A stretch of 43,563 nt of DNA from Planctomycetota bacterium (lineage in GTDB: Bacteria; Planctomycetota; UBA1135), in assembly GCA_018671175.1 (NCBI GenBank), contig JABHIE010000021.1, positions 1 through 43,563 of the forward strand, in the 5' to 3' direction. Below are positions 36,815 to 43,563 of this stretch, piece after piece. The position numbers and the translations under genes were made by a program. Each line of letters opens with the position of its first letter. The first letter of the stretch is position 1. Below the pieces are notes generated by a model that was given only the letters and a program-made list of their open reading frames with translations, did no database searches and was not told where the DNA came from.

Positions 36815-38220
36815 TTCAGTAACAAGCTAGCAACGCCGAAAAACAAAACGACAGCTGACAAATCGCTCACGGCAATCATCACGGGGCCGGCAACTAAAGC
36901 GGGGTCAAGGCCGATTGCCTCAGAGCCCATCGCAATCGAGCAAGATGCAATTGCGGCCCAGCTCATCGCCAAGAAAAGCGCGATGCCCATCGATGCGCCG
37001 GCGTCCCAGTCGCTGACAAAAAGTGCCATGGCTGGGGCGGCCAAAATGGCGCACAAGAAACCGAGCGCAACACCAACTTGCACTTCGCCCGTAAAGGCAC
37101 TTCCGCGACGGCCTGGGCCGATTTGCCCTACTGCAAAACCGCGCACTACAACCGCTGAAGTTTGCGCGCCGACCGTGCCAGATAAAGCCAACACCATCGG
37201 GATAAACGAAATCAAAACGCGCCAAGGCGACTCAGCGGCGTCGGCGGTTTCAGAACCTGGCGCGAAATATTCCATGACGCGCGACATCATCAAGCCCGCC
37301 ATAACTGTAATTAACAACATGGGGCCGCGGCGCCACACCTTTGTCAATAAAGGTTCGCTGGCATCGGCCGAGCCACCCGCACCAGCCAAAAGCAAAACAT
37401 CTTCGGAGCCTTCGTCTTCGAGAACCTCTAATGCGTCGTCGGCGGTAACAATGCCGACAATGACTCCGCGTGGGTCGACTACGGGAATCGAAGATAAGTT
37501 GTAATGCAAAATACGGTGCGCCACAGCTTCTTGGTCTTCGTCAACGCGCGCCATGATGACATCAGGAATCATGATGTCGCCAACTGGGTCGTGGATGCCC
37601 GCCTCAAGTAACTCTCGGGTCGAAACCACACCCAGCATCGTGCCCACTTCGTCTGCGACATAAATCGCTGAAATCGTTTCACTCTCGCCCTCGTCGCGCT
37701 TAATGGCGCGCAAAATATCGCCCACATTTTCGTCTTCGCGGGCGGTCAGAAACTCGGTGGTCATCAAACCACCTGCTGACTCGGCTGGGTATTCAGATAA
37801 GTGCCGCAACTCGGCGGCGTCTTCGGGCTCGACAAAGCAAATGACCTGAAGCCGGATTTCTTCGGGCAGCACCTCTAAAACATCGGCGCCGTCGTCGGCT
37901 GACATCTCGGTTAAGACGGGGCCGATCGCCTCAGGAGACCACCCATCAAGCAAGCGGCCCTGCAACTTGGGCTCGGCCTCAGCCAAAACCTCGGCTTGGT
38001 GCTCAAGAGATAATGCGCAAAAAACGCGATTGGCCTTGGCCGAATCGAGGTCAAACCACATGACATCGGCCAAGTCGGCGGCGTGAACGGCCAAACCCAG
38101 CTCGAAGGGCTCACCCTCGGGCTGATTCAGAAAATCGCGTAAAGTGCTGAGCACCTCTTGGCGCAACTCGCGGCGACGCTTTTTGACCATGCGTTTATAG
38201 TAGCGTCTACCTGCCATCAT
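36811..38220 (-). CDS. mgtE: MgtE-type magnesium transporter
   Basis: This is a 469-residue protein with the standard MgtE layout: an acidic superhelical N-domain (about 30-145, with SADDGADVLEVLPEE), two CBS domains (about 150-275, with ESAGGLMTTEFLTAREDE and SSIPVVDPRGVIVGIVT) and five transmembrane helices (about 300-469). The pore motif is visible as PMVLALSGTVGAQTSAVVVRG. It imports Mg2+ and is gated by cytoplasmic Mg2+. The ATG at 38220 overlaps the divergent gene start by two bases; ATG 38190 is an alternative, since a -10-like TACTAT lies just before it on this strand. It heads the leftward chain to purF. Confidence 0.93.
   Translation of the reverse strand: MMAGRRYYKRMVKKRRRELRQEVLSTLRDFLNQPEGEPFELGLAVHAADLADVMWFDLDSAKANRVFCALSLEHQAEVLAEAEPKLQGRLLDGWSPEAIGPVLTEMSADDGADVLEVLPEEIRLQVICFVEPEDAAELRHLSEYPAESAGGLMTTEFLTAREDENVGDILRAIKRDEGESETISAIYVADEVGTMLGVVSTRELLEAGIHDPVGDIMIPDVIMARVDEDQEAVAHRILHYNLSSIPVVDPRGVIVGIVTADDALEVLEDEGSEDVLLLAGAGGSADASEPLLTKVWRRGPMLLITVMAGLMMSRVMEYFAPGSETADAAESPWRVLISFIPMVLALSGTVGAQTSAVVVRGFAVGQIGPGRRGSAFTGEVQVGVALGFLCAILAAPAMALFVSDWDAGASMGIALFLAMSWAAIASCSIAMGSEAIGLDPALVAGPVMIAVSDLSAVVLFFGVASLLLN
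38196..38202. promoter_or_regulatory. Shared -10-like element between divergent genes
   Basis: TATAGT (38196-38201) on the plus strand and TACTAT (38202-38197) on the minus strand are offset by one base and could serve divergent transcription of the gene at 38219 and of mgtE. No strong -35 box can be seen in either direction because each would lie in the opposite coding region. This is a weak call. Confidence 0.3.
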
Positions 38221-39310
38221 GAACCCATCTCATACTGCTCTCGAAGGCATTCTTAGCCTCTGCGATTCTTTACGCCGCTCGCTCGACGCTCAATTGCGCG
38301 ACCCTGGCCCGCAATCCGAAACTCTTGCCGAGACCACGCGCTTACAGGCGCAGCAGCAAGGGCCTGATTTGCTCGCCCTCATCCCCGGCCTTCCGCATCA
38401 GCCCGAGGCGGCTCGGCTCCCCCACGAAGACCTTTTATTGCTCGCGCTTTTGTTTCATCGCACGATTGATGGCGGCGCGGACGCCCTGGCCGGCGCAGAG
38501 CTAGTCGCGCTTCTGGGCATTGCCGGTTTCGACCGCGGCGCTTCGCTCGGCATGCTCAACCCTGGCAGCCGCTTGCGCACGGGCCCTTGGCTGTTGGCCG
38601 AAAACCCACAGCACGCCTTCGACCCGATCGACACGCAATTCCGGCTTTCGCACAGTTCCCTTGCCTTGTTTTGGCCGGGTTACGCCGGCGAAGCGGGTAA
38701 GACAGGCTCCAAAAGCACTTCCTCAGCGGCGGCCGATCACCCTGAGCCAATCGAGCCCTATCGCTCAGAAGAGCAACTCCTCTGGGATCTCTACACCTGG
38801 CGCAACCTCAGTCTCCAACGCGCCGAGGCTCTTTTCGAGCAGGGCAAACGCAAGCTGAGCCAGTCTCCGCGCTTCCGCGATTTGCGGCGTGAAGCCCGCG
38901 GCATGCACCTACGCATCCGTGCGCGGATTGGCCGCACAGCCAAGGGCCGCGATTTTGGCATCGAAAAATTCACGCGCGATCACAAGCTCGACGCCGATGA
39001 GTTGCTCATTGTTGTGCATTTGCTTTTTTGCGAGCTTGCCGAAATGGAGCCCTATGTGCCCGCGCCCGAGTGCCTTCGCCTAGTCGCCGATAGCCGCAAC
39101 GATCTTTTTCGCAAGCGCCGCCTCTTCACACCCAAAAGCCGCTTGCGCAAAACGGGCATCATGCAGGCCGAAGGCGAAGAATACTCCAAGCTGCTCGCCG
39201 CGCACTTTTCACTTGCCGACTGGGCGGAAGACCGCATCTTAGCTGGCGTCATCGAGTTGCCACGCTTCGACGAAAAAGATCTTGACGACTTTTTCCGCGG
39301 CGAAGGCTAA
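38219..39310 (+). CDS. Unrecognised protein, possibly winged-helix adaptor region of an AAA-type system
   Basis: The 363-residue protein is soluble and mostly helical, with no signal peptide. The N-terminal half contains hydrophobic stretches such as DLLLLALLFHRTIDGG and GAELVALLGIAGF followed by PGSRLRTGPWLLAEN, which recall the helical, winged-helix-like front part of some bacterial AAA ATPases. No Walker motifs are present. A low-complexity Ser/Ala linker (about 160-175) leads to an Arg-rich helical C-terminal half (RFRDLRREARGMHLRIR) that ends in an acidic tail. I do not recognise the family. It starts head-to-head with mgtE. Confidence 0.7.
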   Translation: MNPSHTALEGILSLCDSLRRSLDAQLRDPGPQSETLAETTRLQAQQQGPDLLALIPGLPHQPEAARLPHEDLLLLALLFHRTIDGGADALAGAELVALLGIAGFDRGASLGMLNPGSRLRTGPWLLAENPQHAFDPIDTQFRLSHSSLALFWPGYAGEAGKTGSKSTSSAAADHPEPIEPYRSEEQLLWDLYTWRNLSLQRAEALFEQGKRKLSQSPRFRDLRREARGMHLRIRARIGRTAKGRDFGIEKFTRDHKLDADELLIVVHLLFCELAEMEPYVPAPECLRLVADSRNDLFRKRRLFTPKSRLRKTGIMQAEGEEYSKLLAAHFSLADWAEDRILAGVIELPRFDEKDLDDFFRGEG

Positions 39311-39403
39311 CCCGCCACAAACCGAGTCGCGCCGATTTTTCTATCCGCGCCGAGATGCACTCGCCATACTTGCAGGGCCACCATTCCCTAGCCCCTGCTA
39401 CCC

Positions 39404-41605
39404 ATGACCGATGTGTGTGAACCTGCCCCTGCCAGCAACGACGAAAATGTCAGTGCTGTCAAAAAATACTTTCAAGACTTTAAAGTTTTAAAAGAAACCA
39501 AACGCGAATATTGGGGCCTACAGCTCGTCAATATTCTCGACTGCCTAGCCTACTTTGCGATGTTCAATATCGCGACCGTTACGCTCTCGCAAGACTTTGG
39601 TTTTTCCGATGAAATGGCCGGCTGGATTTACGCGCTGTTTTCCGGGCTAACGACGATTTTCCTTTTCTTCTCGGGCGTCTTCACCGATTGGCTCGGCATT
39701 AAAAAGGCGCTGATTGTCGCAATGCTTGGCTTGGTGCTTTGCCGCGCGGGTGTCGTGGTCGCTGAGCAACTTGACGAGCCCATCCGACTCAACGAAACCC
39801 ATGCGGTCGCTGAGCTTTTTGACGGCCGAGGTTTGGGCGCGATTGAAGGCAGCAACGATTTAATCATCACGGGCCACAACGATGTTACTTTTGAGGTCGA
39901 CCTCTACGGGGCGGCCACAATCGGAGATGTCTTGCAGCGCATTGATTCGGCGAGCGGCAACGACGGCGCGATTCGTGCGAGCATTGCCCCTGGCTGGGTG
40001 AGTCTGCGCCTCGAAGACACCATTCAGGGCGATTCTTATGGTGGCATTAAAGTTACAGGCACCGCGTCTAACCCCGACATGGCCAAGCGATTGGGTTTGC
40101 AAGACGCGCAAGACGGCGACGGCCCGCTTGACGGCAAGCGTTTGGTTTCTGATTTAAATGGTGTGCTGGTTGCCAAACTAAATCAGGGCGATGGCCTGTC
40201 GGGTGGTGATTCGATTCACATCACCGACGGCTGGGGCAACGAAGGCACGATTTCGGGCTTGAGCAAGATGGTTTATGTCAGCGATCTGCGGCAGCATATC
40301 GAAGATAGCGCCAAATCAGCGGGCCTAAAAGTCAATGTCAATCTCAATGTCCCCGGCAATGGTTTAATGATTTCGAATCACGCCAAACAGCTCGGCGAAG
40401 AGTTGAGCGGCCTTAGCATCGACGGCGACGCGGCCGATGCTCTTGGCATTTTGCGCACAGGCGATGATGCGACGAATGATTTAGTCGCTGGCGAAAACAT
40501 CAAAGAAAACAAATTCCGCAGTTGGCTCGTGATTGGCCTGCTCGCTTTGATGGCTCCTTTCATGGCCATGCTCCAGACTGTTTTTCAGGCCGGCAACAAA
40601 CGGTTTACGACAAAGCGGTCGCGCGGCGCGGGCTTTAACTTGTGGTACCTCTTTATGAATGTCGGCGCGGCTGGCGGTGGTTTCTTGATTGACATTCTTT
40701 ACATCAAGATGGATTTGCCGCTTTACCATGTGTTTACTTTTGGCTTGGTCACGGGCATTTTGAGTTTGGTTTCCATCATGCTCTTCATTCGCAACACCGA
40801 TCAGCTGCTAACTCCCGAAGAGGAAGCCGAGCTGGCCGCCGCACCACCGGCCGAAGAAAAAGAGAAACTCAGCCCATTTCAAATTGCAAAGGCTGTGCTT
40901 TCCGAAAAGGCCTTTTGGCGCTTCACAACACTCATCACTTTGCTTTTGGGAGTGCGAGCGGTGTTCCTTTATCTCGGTTTGCTCTTTCCAAAGTTTTGGT
41001 ATCGAGTCATCGGGCCAGAAGCCAAAGTTGGTTTGATGCAGGCGTTTAACCCCGTACTTGTCATTATTGGTTTGATTGTGGTGATTCCGCTTTTGCAAAA
41101 ATTCAATGTTTACAAAATGTTAGTTTTTGGCGCGTTGATTACATCGATTTCGATGTTTATCCCTGCGATTCCGTTTACGGCTAGCTTGGGTTTGTCGATT
41201 TCCGATTTCACCTACATCACGACAGGGCTGTTCTTGCTGGTCTTGACGGTCGGTGAGTTAATTTGGTCACCGCGACTAAGCGAATACACGGCAGCGATTG
41301 CGCCCGAGGGCCAAGAGGGCACTTACCTTGGCTTGACGATGGTGCCTTACTTCTTGGCCAAGCTGATTATCAGTGCATACTCCGGCACACTGCTCGCGAG
41401 ATACTGCGCCGAGTCAGCACCCGGCGAGCCAAATGTTGGCGAACGGATCGCCGCAGGCAATGTGGCCTTTACCGATTCGCCCTACTTCATGTGGGCAATT
41501 CTCGGCACGGTCGCACTGGTCGGCACACTCGCCGCCATTTTCGGGAAGTCTTGGTTCACGCAGGGCGCTTCGTTTGATAAAGAAGACGAGGCTCAAACGG
41601 CCTAA
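39404..41605 (+). CDS. MFS transporter with a large flagellin-IN-like insert
   Basis: This 733-residue protein has about three N-terminal helices (residues 38-122, with SGVFTDWLGIKKALIVAMLG, the typical MFS loop) and the remaining helices after about 365. The later part includes FNLWYLFMNVGAAGGGFLID, which recalls peptide (POT) transporters. Between the two lies about 240 residues of soluble, Asp/Gly-rich sequence (about 125-365). It holds two repeats of the form VDLYGAATIGDVLQRI...VSLRLEDT...AKRLGLQ (about 164-235) and ITDGWGNEGTI...DLRQHIED...ALGIL (about 271-350), resembling the IN motifs of flagellin hook and cap proteins. If the topology holds, the insert faces the periplasm. The substrate is unknown. 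Confidence 0.85.
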   Translation: MTDVCEPAPASNDENVSAVKKYFQDFKVLKETKREYWGLQLVNILDCLAYFAMFNIATVTLSQDFGFSDEMAGWIYALFSGLTTIFLFFSGVFTDWLGIKKALIVAMLGLVLCRAGVVVAEQLDEPIRLNETHAVAELFDGRGLGAIEGSNDLIITGHNDVTFEVDLYGAATIGDVLQRIDSASGNDGAIRASIAPGWVSLRLEDTIQGDSYGGIKVTGTASNPDMAKRLGLQDAQDGDGPLDGKRLVSDLNGVLVAKLNQGDGLSGGDSIHITDGWGNEGTISGLSKMVYVSDLRQHIEDSAKSAGLKVNVNLNVPGNGLMISNHAKQLGEELSGLSIDGDAADALGILRTGDDATNDLVAGENIKENKFRSWLVIGLLALMAPFMAMLQTVFQAGNKRFTTKRSRGAGFNLWYLFMNVGAAGGGFLIDILYIKMDLPLYHVFTFGLVTGILSLVSIMLFIRNTDQLLTPEEEAELAAAPPAEEKEKLSPFQIAKAVLSEKAFWRFTTLITLLLGVRAVFLYLGLLFPKFWYRVIGPEAKVGLMQAFNPVLVIIGLIVVIPLLQKFNVYKMLVFGALITSISMFIPAIPFTASLGLSISDFTYITTGLFLLVLTVGELIWSPRLSEYTAAIAPEGQEGTYLGLTMVPYFLAKLIISAYSGTLLARYCAESAPGEPNVGERIAAGNVAFTDSPYFMWAILGTVALVGTLAAIFGKSWFTQGASFDKEDEAQTA

Positions 41606-41627
41606 TCGATTCAAGGAGCTCGATTTT

Positions 41628-41659
41628 TTTGAGGGGCGTTGCTTGCAACGCCCCTCAAA
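41628..41659. repeat. Perfect inverted repeat between MFS gene and DGR
   Basis: TTTGAGGGGCGTTGC (41628-41642) and its exact complement (41645-41659) are separated by two bases. The stem lies 23 bases after the MFS stop and downstream of the DGR template on the other strand. Seven T residues end inside the left edge on the plus strand, so neither strand shows the hairpin-then-T-run of a standard terminator. It may block transcription in both directions or mark the end of the template RNA. Confidence 0.6.
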
Positions 41660-41805
41660 TGCTATCGGCCAAAAAAGACGGTGCGGTTTTCGAATCGGCT
41701 ATCCGGCTCGACCTACTCACTACACCGCCTTGAATTCGGATTTGCCCTCAATGAGGGGCTGGACGAGCGCCCTGTTCATTGTCTGCCATCCGGCTAGACA
41801 TTGGG

Positions 41806-41930
41806 CTGAGAGCAAGCGCAAGCCGATGTTGTTGTTGCGGTTGTTCGGGTTGTTGTTGTTGCGATTCGCCGAACGCAAGTTGACGGCAGAATTGTTCCAA
41901 CTCCCGCCGCGGATCACACGGTTCGAGCCT
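41806..41930 (-). repeat. DGR template repeat (TR)
   Basis: Read on the minus strand, this segment encodes RVIRGGSWNNSAVN followed by an Asn-rich run and IGLRLLSA, with 13 Asn codons (11 AAC, 2 AAT). This is the signature of a DGR template whose adenines are copied with errors. The matching variable repeat at 43511-43563 aligns over its visible 53 bases with 12 differences, all at template adenines. The 3' end (41806) is fixed by the alignment; the 5' end (near 41930) is estimated from protein homology, because the rest of the variable repeat is beyond the window. The TR overlaps the last codons of the reverse transcriptase gene. Confidence 0.93.
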
Positions 41931-42933
41931 TGGGGCGTGCCCATTCCGATTCTAGCAAGCATTTCTCTCGAAAACGGAAAGACCCCGCTCTTTTCACAAA
42001 ATCTATCATGGGCTCTAAACGAGTCGCCAACTCTTCTTCTGAACAATCTCCTGCATAAAACCTCTCAAACAATTTTTTCGTCTTGCGCCGGAATCTATCT
42101 CGCGAGCGCCTAGATAAACCGACACGGTTCGGGAATATCCTATACCCCAAAAAGGTCAAACCACGCTGCATCCGATTCAAGCGAGCGTATTTCAAATCCA
42201 AGTGCAATTCCTTTTTTAGGAAAATCTGAACAGCATCACGCACTTCGAGCAACTCGTCTTTTGAGTCGCCCCAAACCACAAAATCATCCATATAACGCAC
42301 ATAGCGTTTTTTTCGCAACCTCTCTTTGATAAAGCGGTCGCACCGGGCCAGATAATGATTCGCAAAATACTGGCTTGTCAAATTGCCAATCGGAACACCT
42401 TTTCCTGCTGCCGTTTGATAAGTGGCCAAAACTGAAGTCAGTAACTGCAAAACAACCGGGTCTTTAAAGCGGTGCGCAAAAGAACGATTCAAAACCGCGT
42501 GGTCGATATTGTTGAAGTATTTACGGATATCCATCTGCAAATACCACTTTGATTTCTTCGCATACTTTTTCGCTAATCGCATCGCGCCATCTAAACCGCG
42601 GCCAACCCGGCAGGCGCAACTCTCATCGATCTGGTATTTTTCAAAAATCGGCCCACAGATATTCAGCAAAGCATGGTGCCCCACATGAGAGCGAAAGGGT
42701 GCAGCATAAATCGCTCGCGGCTTTGGATCTTGCACCTGAAAGACAAAGTACTCACCCCAATCCACTTTCCCAGCCCGCAGTTCTTGGCCTAACCGCCACA
42801 ATTCATCATCAAGGTTTTCATGAAAACGAATCACCTCAGGTTTTGCTCGCCTACCACGACACGCTTTATAAAAAGCAAGGCGCATGTTGTCATAGTCGCA
42901 AATACCCTCAATCAGATTTCCGGCTCTCTTCAT
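41914..42933 (-). CDS. DGR reverse transcriptase
   Basis: This 339-residue reverse transcriptase has motif A with D135 in MDIRKYFNNID, motif B as I182-G-N-L-T-S187-Q188 and the catalytic box Y214-M-D216-D217. The IGxxxSQ form of motif B separates DGR enzymes from group II intron enzymes, which usually have QGxxxSP. Upstream is FRSHVGHHALLNICGPIFE, and downstream LTFLGYRIFPNRVGLSRRSR, typical of the thumb region. There is no maturase or endonuclease domain. The enzyme makes error-prone cDNA from the template RNA and transfers it to the variable repeat. The start ATG 42933 overlaps the HRDC gene stop by 26 bases, and the 3' end runs into the template repeat. Confidence 0.96.
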   Translation of the reverse strand: MKRAGNLIEGICDYDNMRLAFYKACRGRRAKPEVIRFHENLDDELWRLGQELRAGKVDWGEYFVFQVQDPKPRAIYAAPFRSHVGHHALLNICGPIFEKYQIDESCACRVGRGLDGAMRLAKKYAKKSKWYLQMDIRKYFNNIDHAVLNRSFAHRFKDPVVLQLLTSVLATYQTAAGKGVPIGNLTSQYFANHYLARCDRFIKERLRKKRYVRYMDDFVVWGDSKDELLEVRDAVQIFLKKELHLDLKYARLNRMQRGLTFLGYRIFPNRVGLSRRSRDRFRRKTKKLFERFYAGDCSEEELATRLEPMIDFVKRAGSFRFREKCLLESEWARPKARTV

Positions 42934-43372
42934 CCGATACTACTTTTAAAAAGCTCTCGCCAAATTTTTCAATACTCTTCTCGCCAAAGTCTTTGATTTT
43001 TTTCAAGTCCGCCACGGTCTTGGGGCGGTCTTCAGCCATGCTTGCTATTTGATGGTTATAAGCCACATTCCACATGGACATACCTTCTGCCTTGGCTAGT
43101 TCATTTCGCTTGTCGCGCAAAGTTGAATAAAGAGCAAAATCTTTGTCCGACAAAACTTCTCTGTAATCAATCGTTTCTTTTTTCTTTTTTCCGATTGTCT
43201 TGATTTTCCCGCCAAGCATTTCCTCGATGCAATACGACCAATAGGATTCGCCAGCATCTTGCACAAGCTCTTTCCGCACATTCACGATACTGCGCGATCG
43301 CAAGAAGTGGTTAAGCTCCTCTTCTAATTCCGCATTGCCTTTTGCAGGTATGTAAAAAGTATGAAATTGCAT
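42908..43372 (-). CDS. HRDC-domain DGR accessory protein
   Basis: This 154-residue protein has a mixed alpha/beta N-terminal part (about 1-70, starting MQFHTFYIPAKGNAELEEEL) and a C-terminal HRDC-like domain (about 75-145): ALYSTLRDKRNELAKAEGMS, WNVAYNHQIASMAEDRPKTV and DLKKIKDFGEKSIEKFGESF. HRDC domains bind nucleic acids in RecQ helicases and RNase D. HRDC proteins are known as accessory factors in some DGRs where the Avd protein is absent, and no Avd gene is seen here. It lies between the target gene and the reverse transcriptase and overlaps the latter by 26 bases. The region looks more A+T-rich than the surrounding genes. Confidence 0.85.
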   Translation of the reverse strand: MQFHTFYIPAKGNAELEEELNHFLRSRSIVNVRKELVQDAGESYWSYCIEEMLGGKIKTIGKKKKETIDYREVLSDKDFALYSTLRDKRNELAKAEGMSMWNVAYNHQIASMAEDRPKTVADLKKIKDFGEKSIEKFGESFLKVVSDEESRKSD

Positions 43373-43396
43373 GAAATTTAGTGGGCCTTGCGTTCC

Positions 43397-43471
43397 GGCG
43401 CGAATGGAGACTTGCGGCGGGCGTGTCGCCGGCTGTGGCCGGCGGCCCTTGCAATTGTCTCCATTCGCGCC
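43397..43471. repeat. Hairpin downstream of the DGR target gene
   Basis: A perfect 15-bp inverted repeat (43397-43411 with 43457-43471) encloses 45 bases that can fold further: TTGC/GCAA next to the stem and GCCGGC-TGTG-GCCGGC inside. It begins 31 bases after the target stop codon on the minus strand and 39 bases from the end of the variable repeat. Hairpins or cruciforms just past the variable repeat promote retrohoming in the Bordetella phage DGR. No T-run follows on the minus strand, so a simple terminator is less likely. Confidence 0.7.
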
Positions 43472-43502
43472 TGCACTTGTTTCTTGTTCTGGTTCAGCCC
43501 AA

Positions 43503-43563
43503 TCAATGAACTGAGAGCAAGCGCAAGCCGACGGAGTTGCCGCGGCCGTACGGGGCGCTGTAG
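43503..43563 (-). CDS. 3' end of the DGR target gene (5' part beyond window)
   Basis: Only the last 19 sense codons, the stop and one base are visible. They read YSAPYGRGNSVGLRLLSVH and then TGA. The template version of the same stretch is NNNPNNRNNNIGLRLLSA, so Pro, Arg and the GLRLLS tail are fixed while Asn positions have become Tyr, Ser, Ala, Tyr, Gly, Gly, Asn and Ser. By comparison with the full template, the target should end in a formylglycine-generating-enzyme-like C-type lectin fold, where the changed residues form the binding surface. The identity of the rest of the protein cannot be seen. Confidence 0.85.
   Translation of the reverse strand, partial: YSAPYGRGNSVGLRLLSVH
43511..43563 (-). 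repeat. DGR variable repeat (VR), partial
   Basis: The segment aligns without gaps to 41806-41858. The first 21 bases from the 3' end (43511-43531) are identical and would include the initiation-of-mutagenic-homology region. Of the next 32 bases, 12 differ and all differences fall on template adenines (minus strand), with changes to G, C and T. Homology stops at 43511, where the two flanks diverge. The VR continues past the right window edge. Confidence 0.95.

Noticed and set aside
41831-41861. GTT/AAC trinucleotide run that looks like a microsatellite or slippage repeat
   Set aside because: The run is interrupted, aligns to the variable repeat without length change and differs only at adenines, which fits a DGR template and not a simple repeat.
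41720-42046. A 108-residue open frame resembling the end of a formylglycine-generating-enzyme-like protein
   Set aside because: The FGE-like part is the DGR template repeat itself. The upstream codons are the reverse transcriptase gene in another frame, so this is not a protein gene.
1-43563. tRNA, rRNA, CRISPR array or insertion sequence
   Set aside because: Reading both strands I saw no cloverleaf-like gene, no array of regularly spaced repeats and no transposase frame; the only retroelement is the DGR.

Overview
The window looks like chromosomal DNA of a free-living, Gram-negative, denitrification-capable bacterium with mid-range GC and very tight gene packing (many 4-base stop/start overlaps, no gene-free stretch over about 200 bases). 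Secreted proteins combining lamin-tail (LTD) and CotH kinase-like domains, a shared C-terminal beta domain in two neighbouring secreted proteins, a signal peptidase I with a large insert and an ABC transporter with a fused binding protein all point towards Planctomycetota or a relative. This assignment is an inference; no rRNA or tRNA is present to test it.

Layout. (1) 1-8454, nitric oxide reduction: a leftward operon hemerythrin-norC-norB-norQ-norD (norD runs off the left edge), a divergent norR regulator, then a rightward set of a four-helix membrane protein, norE and norF. The norR/hemerythrin gap holds a good sigma-54 -24/-12 element and NorR-like palindromes. (2) 8451-11947, leftward: an Nramp-like transporter followed by pxpA, pxpB and pxpC (5-oxoprolinase), the same grouping as the Bacillus ycsF-ycsG-kip region. 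(3) 11955-25194, alpha-glucan use: leftward GH13 amylase, a compact 4-alpha-glucanotransferase, a large CotH/LTD protein and an alpha-glucan phosphorylase; divergently, an ABC importer made of a fused binding protein-permease, a second permease and an ATPase. (4) 25191-31137, leftward: a secreted GH13 branching-enzyme-like protein, a small secreted protein and a second CotH/LTD protein. (5) 31269-38220, leftward housekeeping chain: mgtE, lepB, ECF sigma factor, membrane anti-sigma candidate, Cys-containing lipoprotein, mnmH and purF. (6) 38219-41605, rightward: an unrecognised protein and an MFS transporter with a roughly 240-residue insert resembling flagellin-IN repeats. (7) 41806-43563, leftward: a diversity-generating retroelement (DGR).

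The DGR is the most exciting system here. A template repeat rich in AAC codons (from 41806) overlaps the 3' end of a reverse transcriptase gene (YMDD box and the IGxxxSQ motif typical of DGR enzymes). An HRDC-like accessory gene overlaps the start of the reverse transcriptase gene. At the right edge lie the last 61 bases of the target gene. Aligning the visible 53 bases of variable repeat with the template gives 12 mismatches, every one at a template adenine (coding strand). The template reads as the C-terminal part of a formylglycine-generating-enzyme/C-type-lectin-like fold. A 15-bp hairpin lies just past the target gene.

How the parts fit: NO would be sensed by NorR, which drives NorCB and its assembly factors NorQ/NorD from a sigma-54 promoter. 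External alpha-glucans would be cut by secreted GH13 enzymes, imported by the fused ABC system and processed by MalQ and the phosphorylase. The DGR would diversify a ligand-binding protein whose body lies beyond the right edge.
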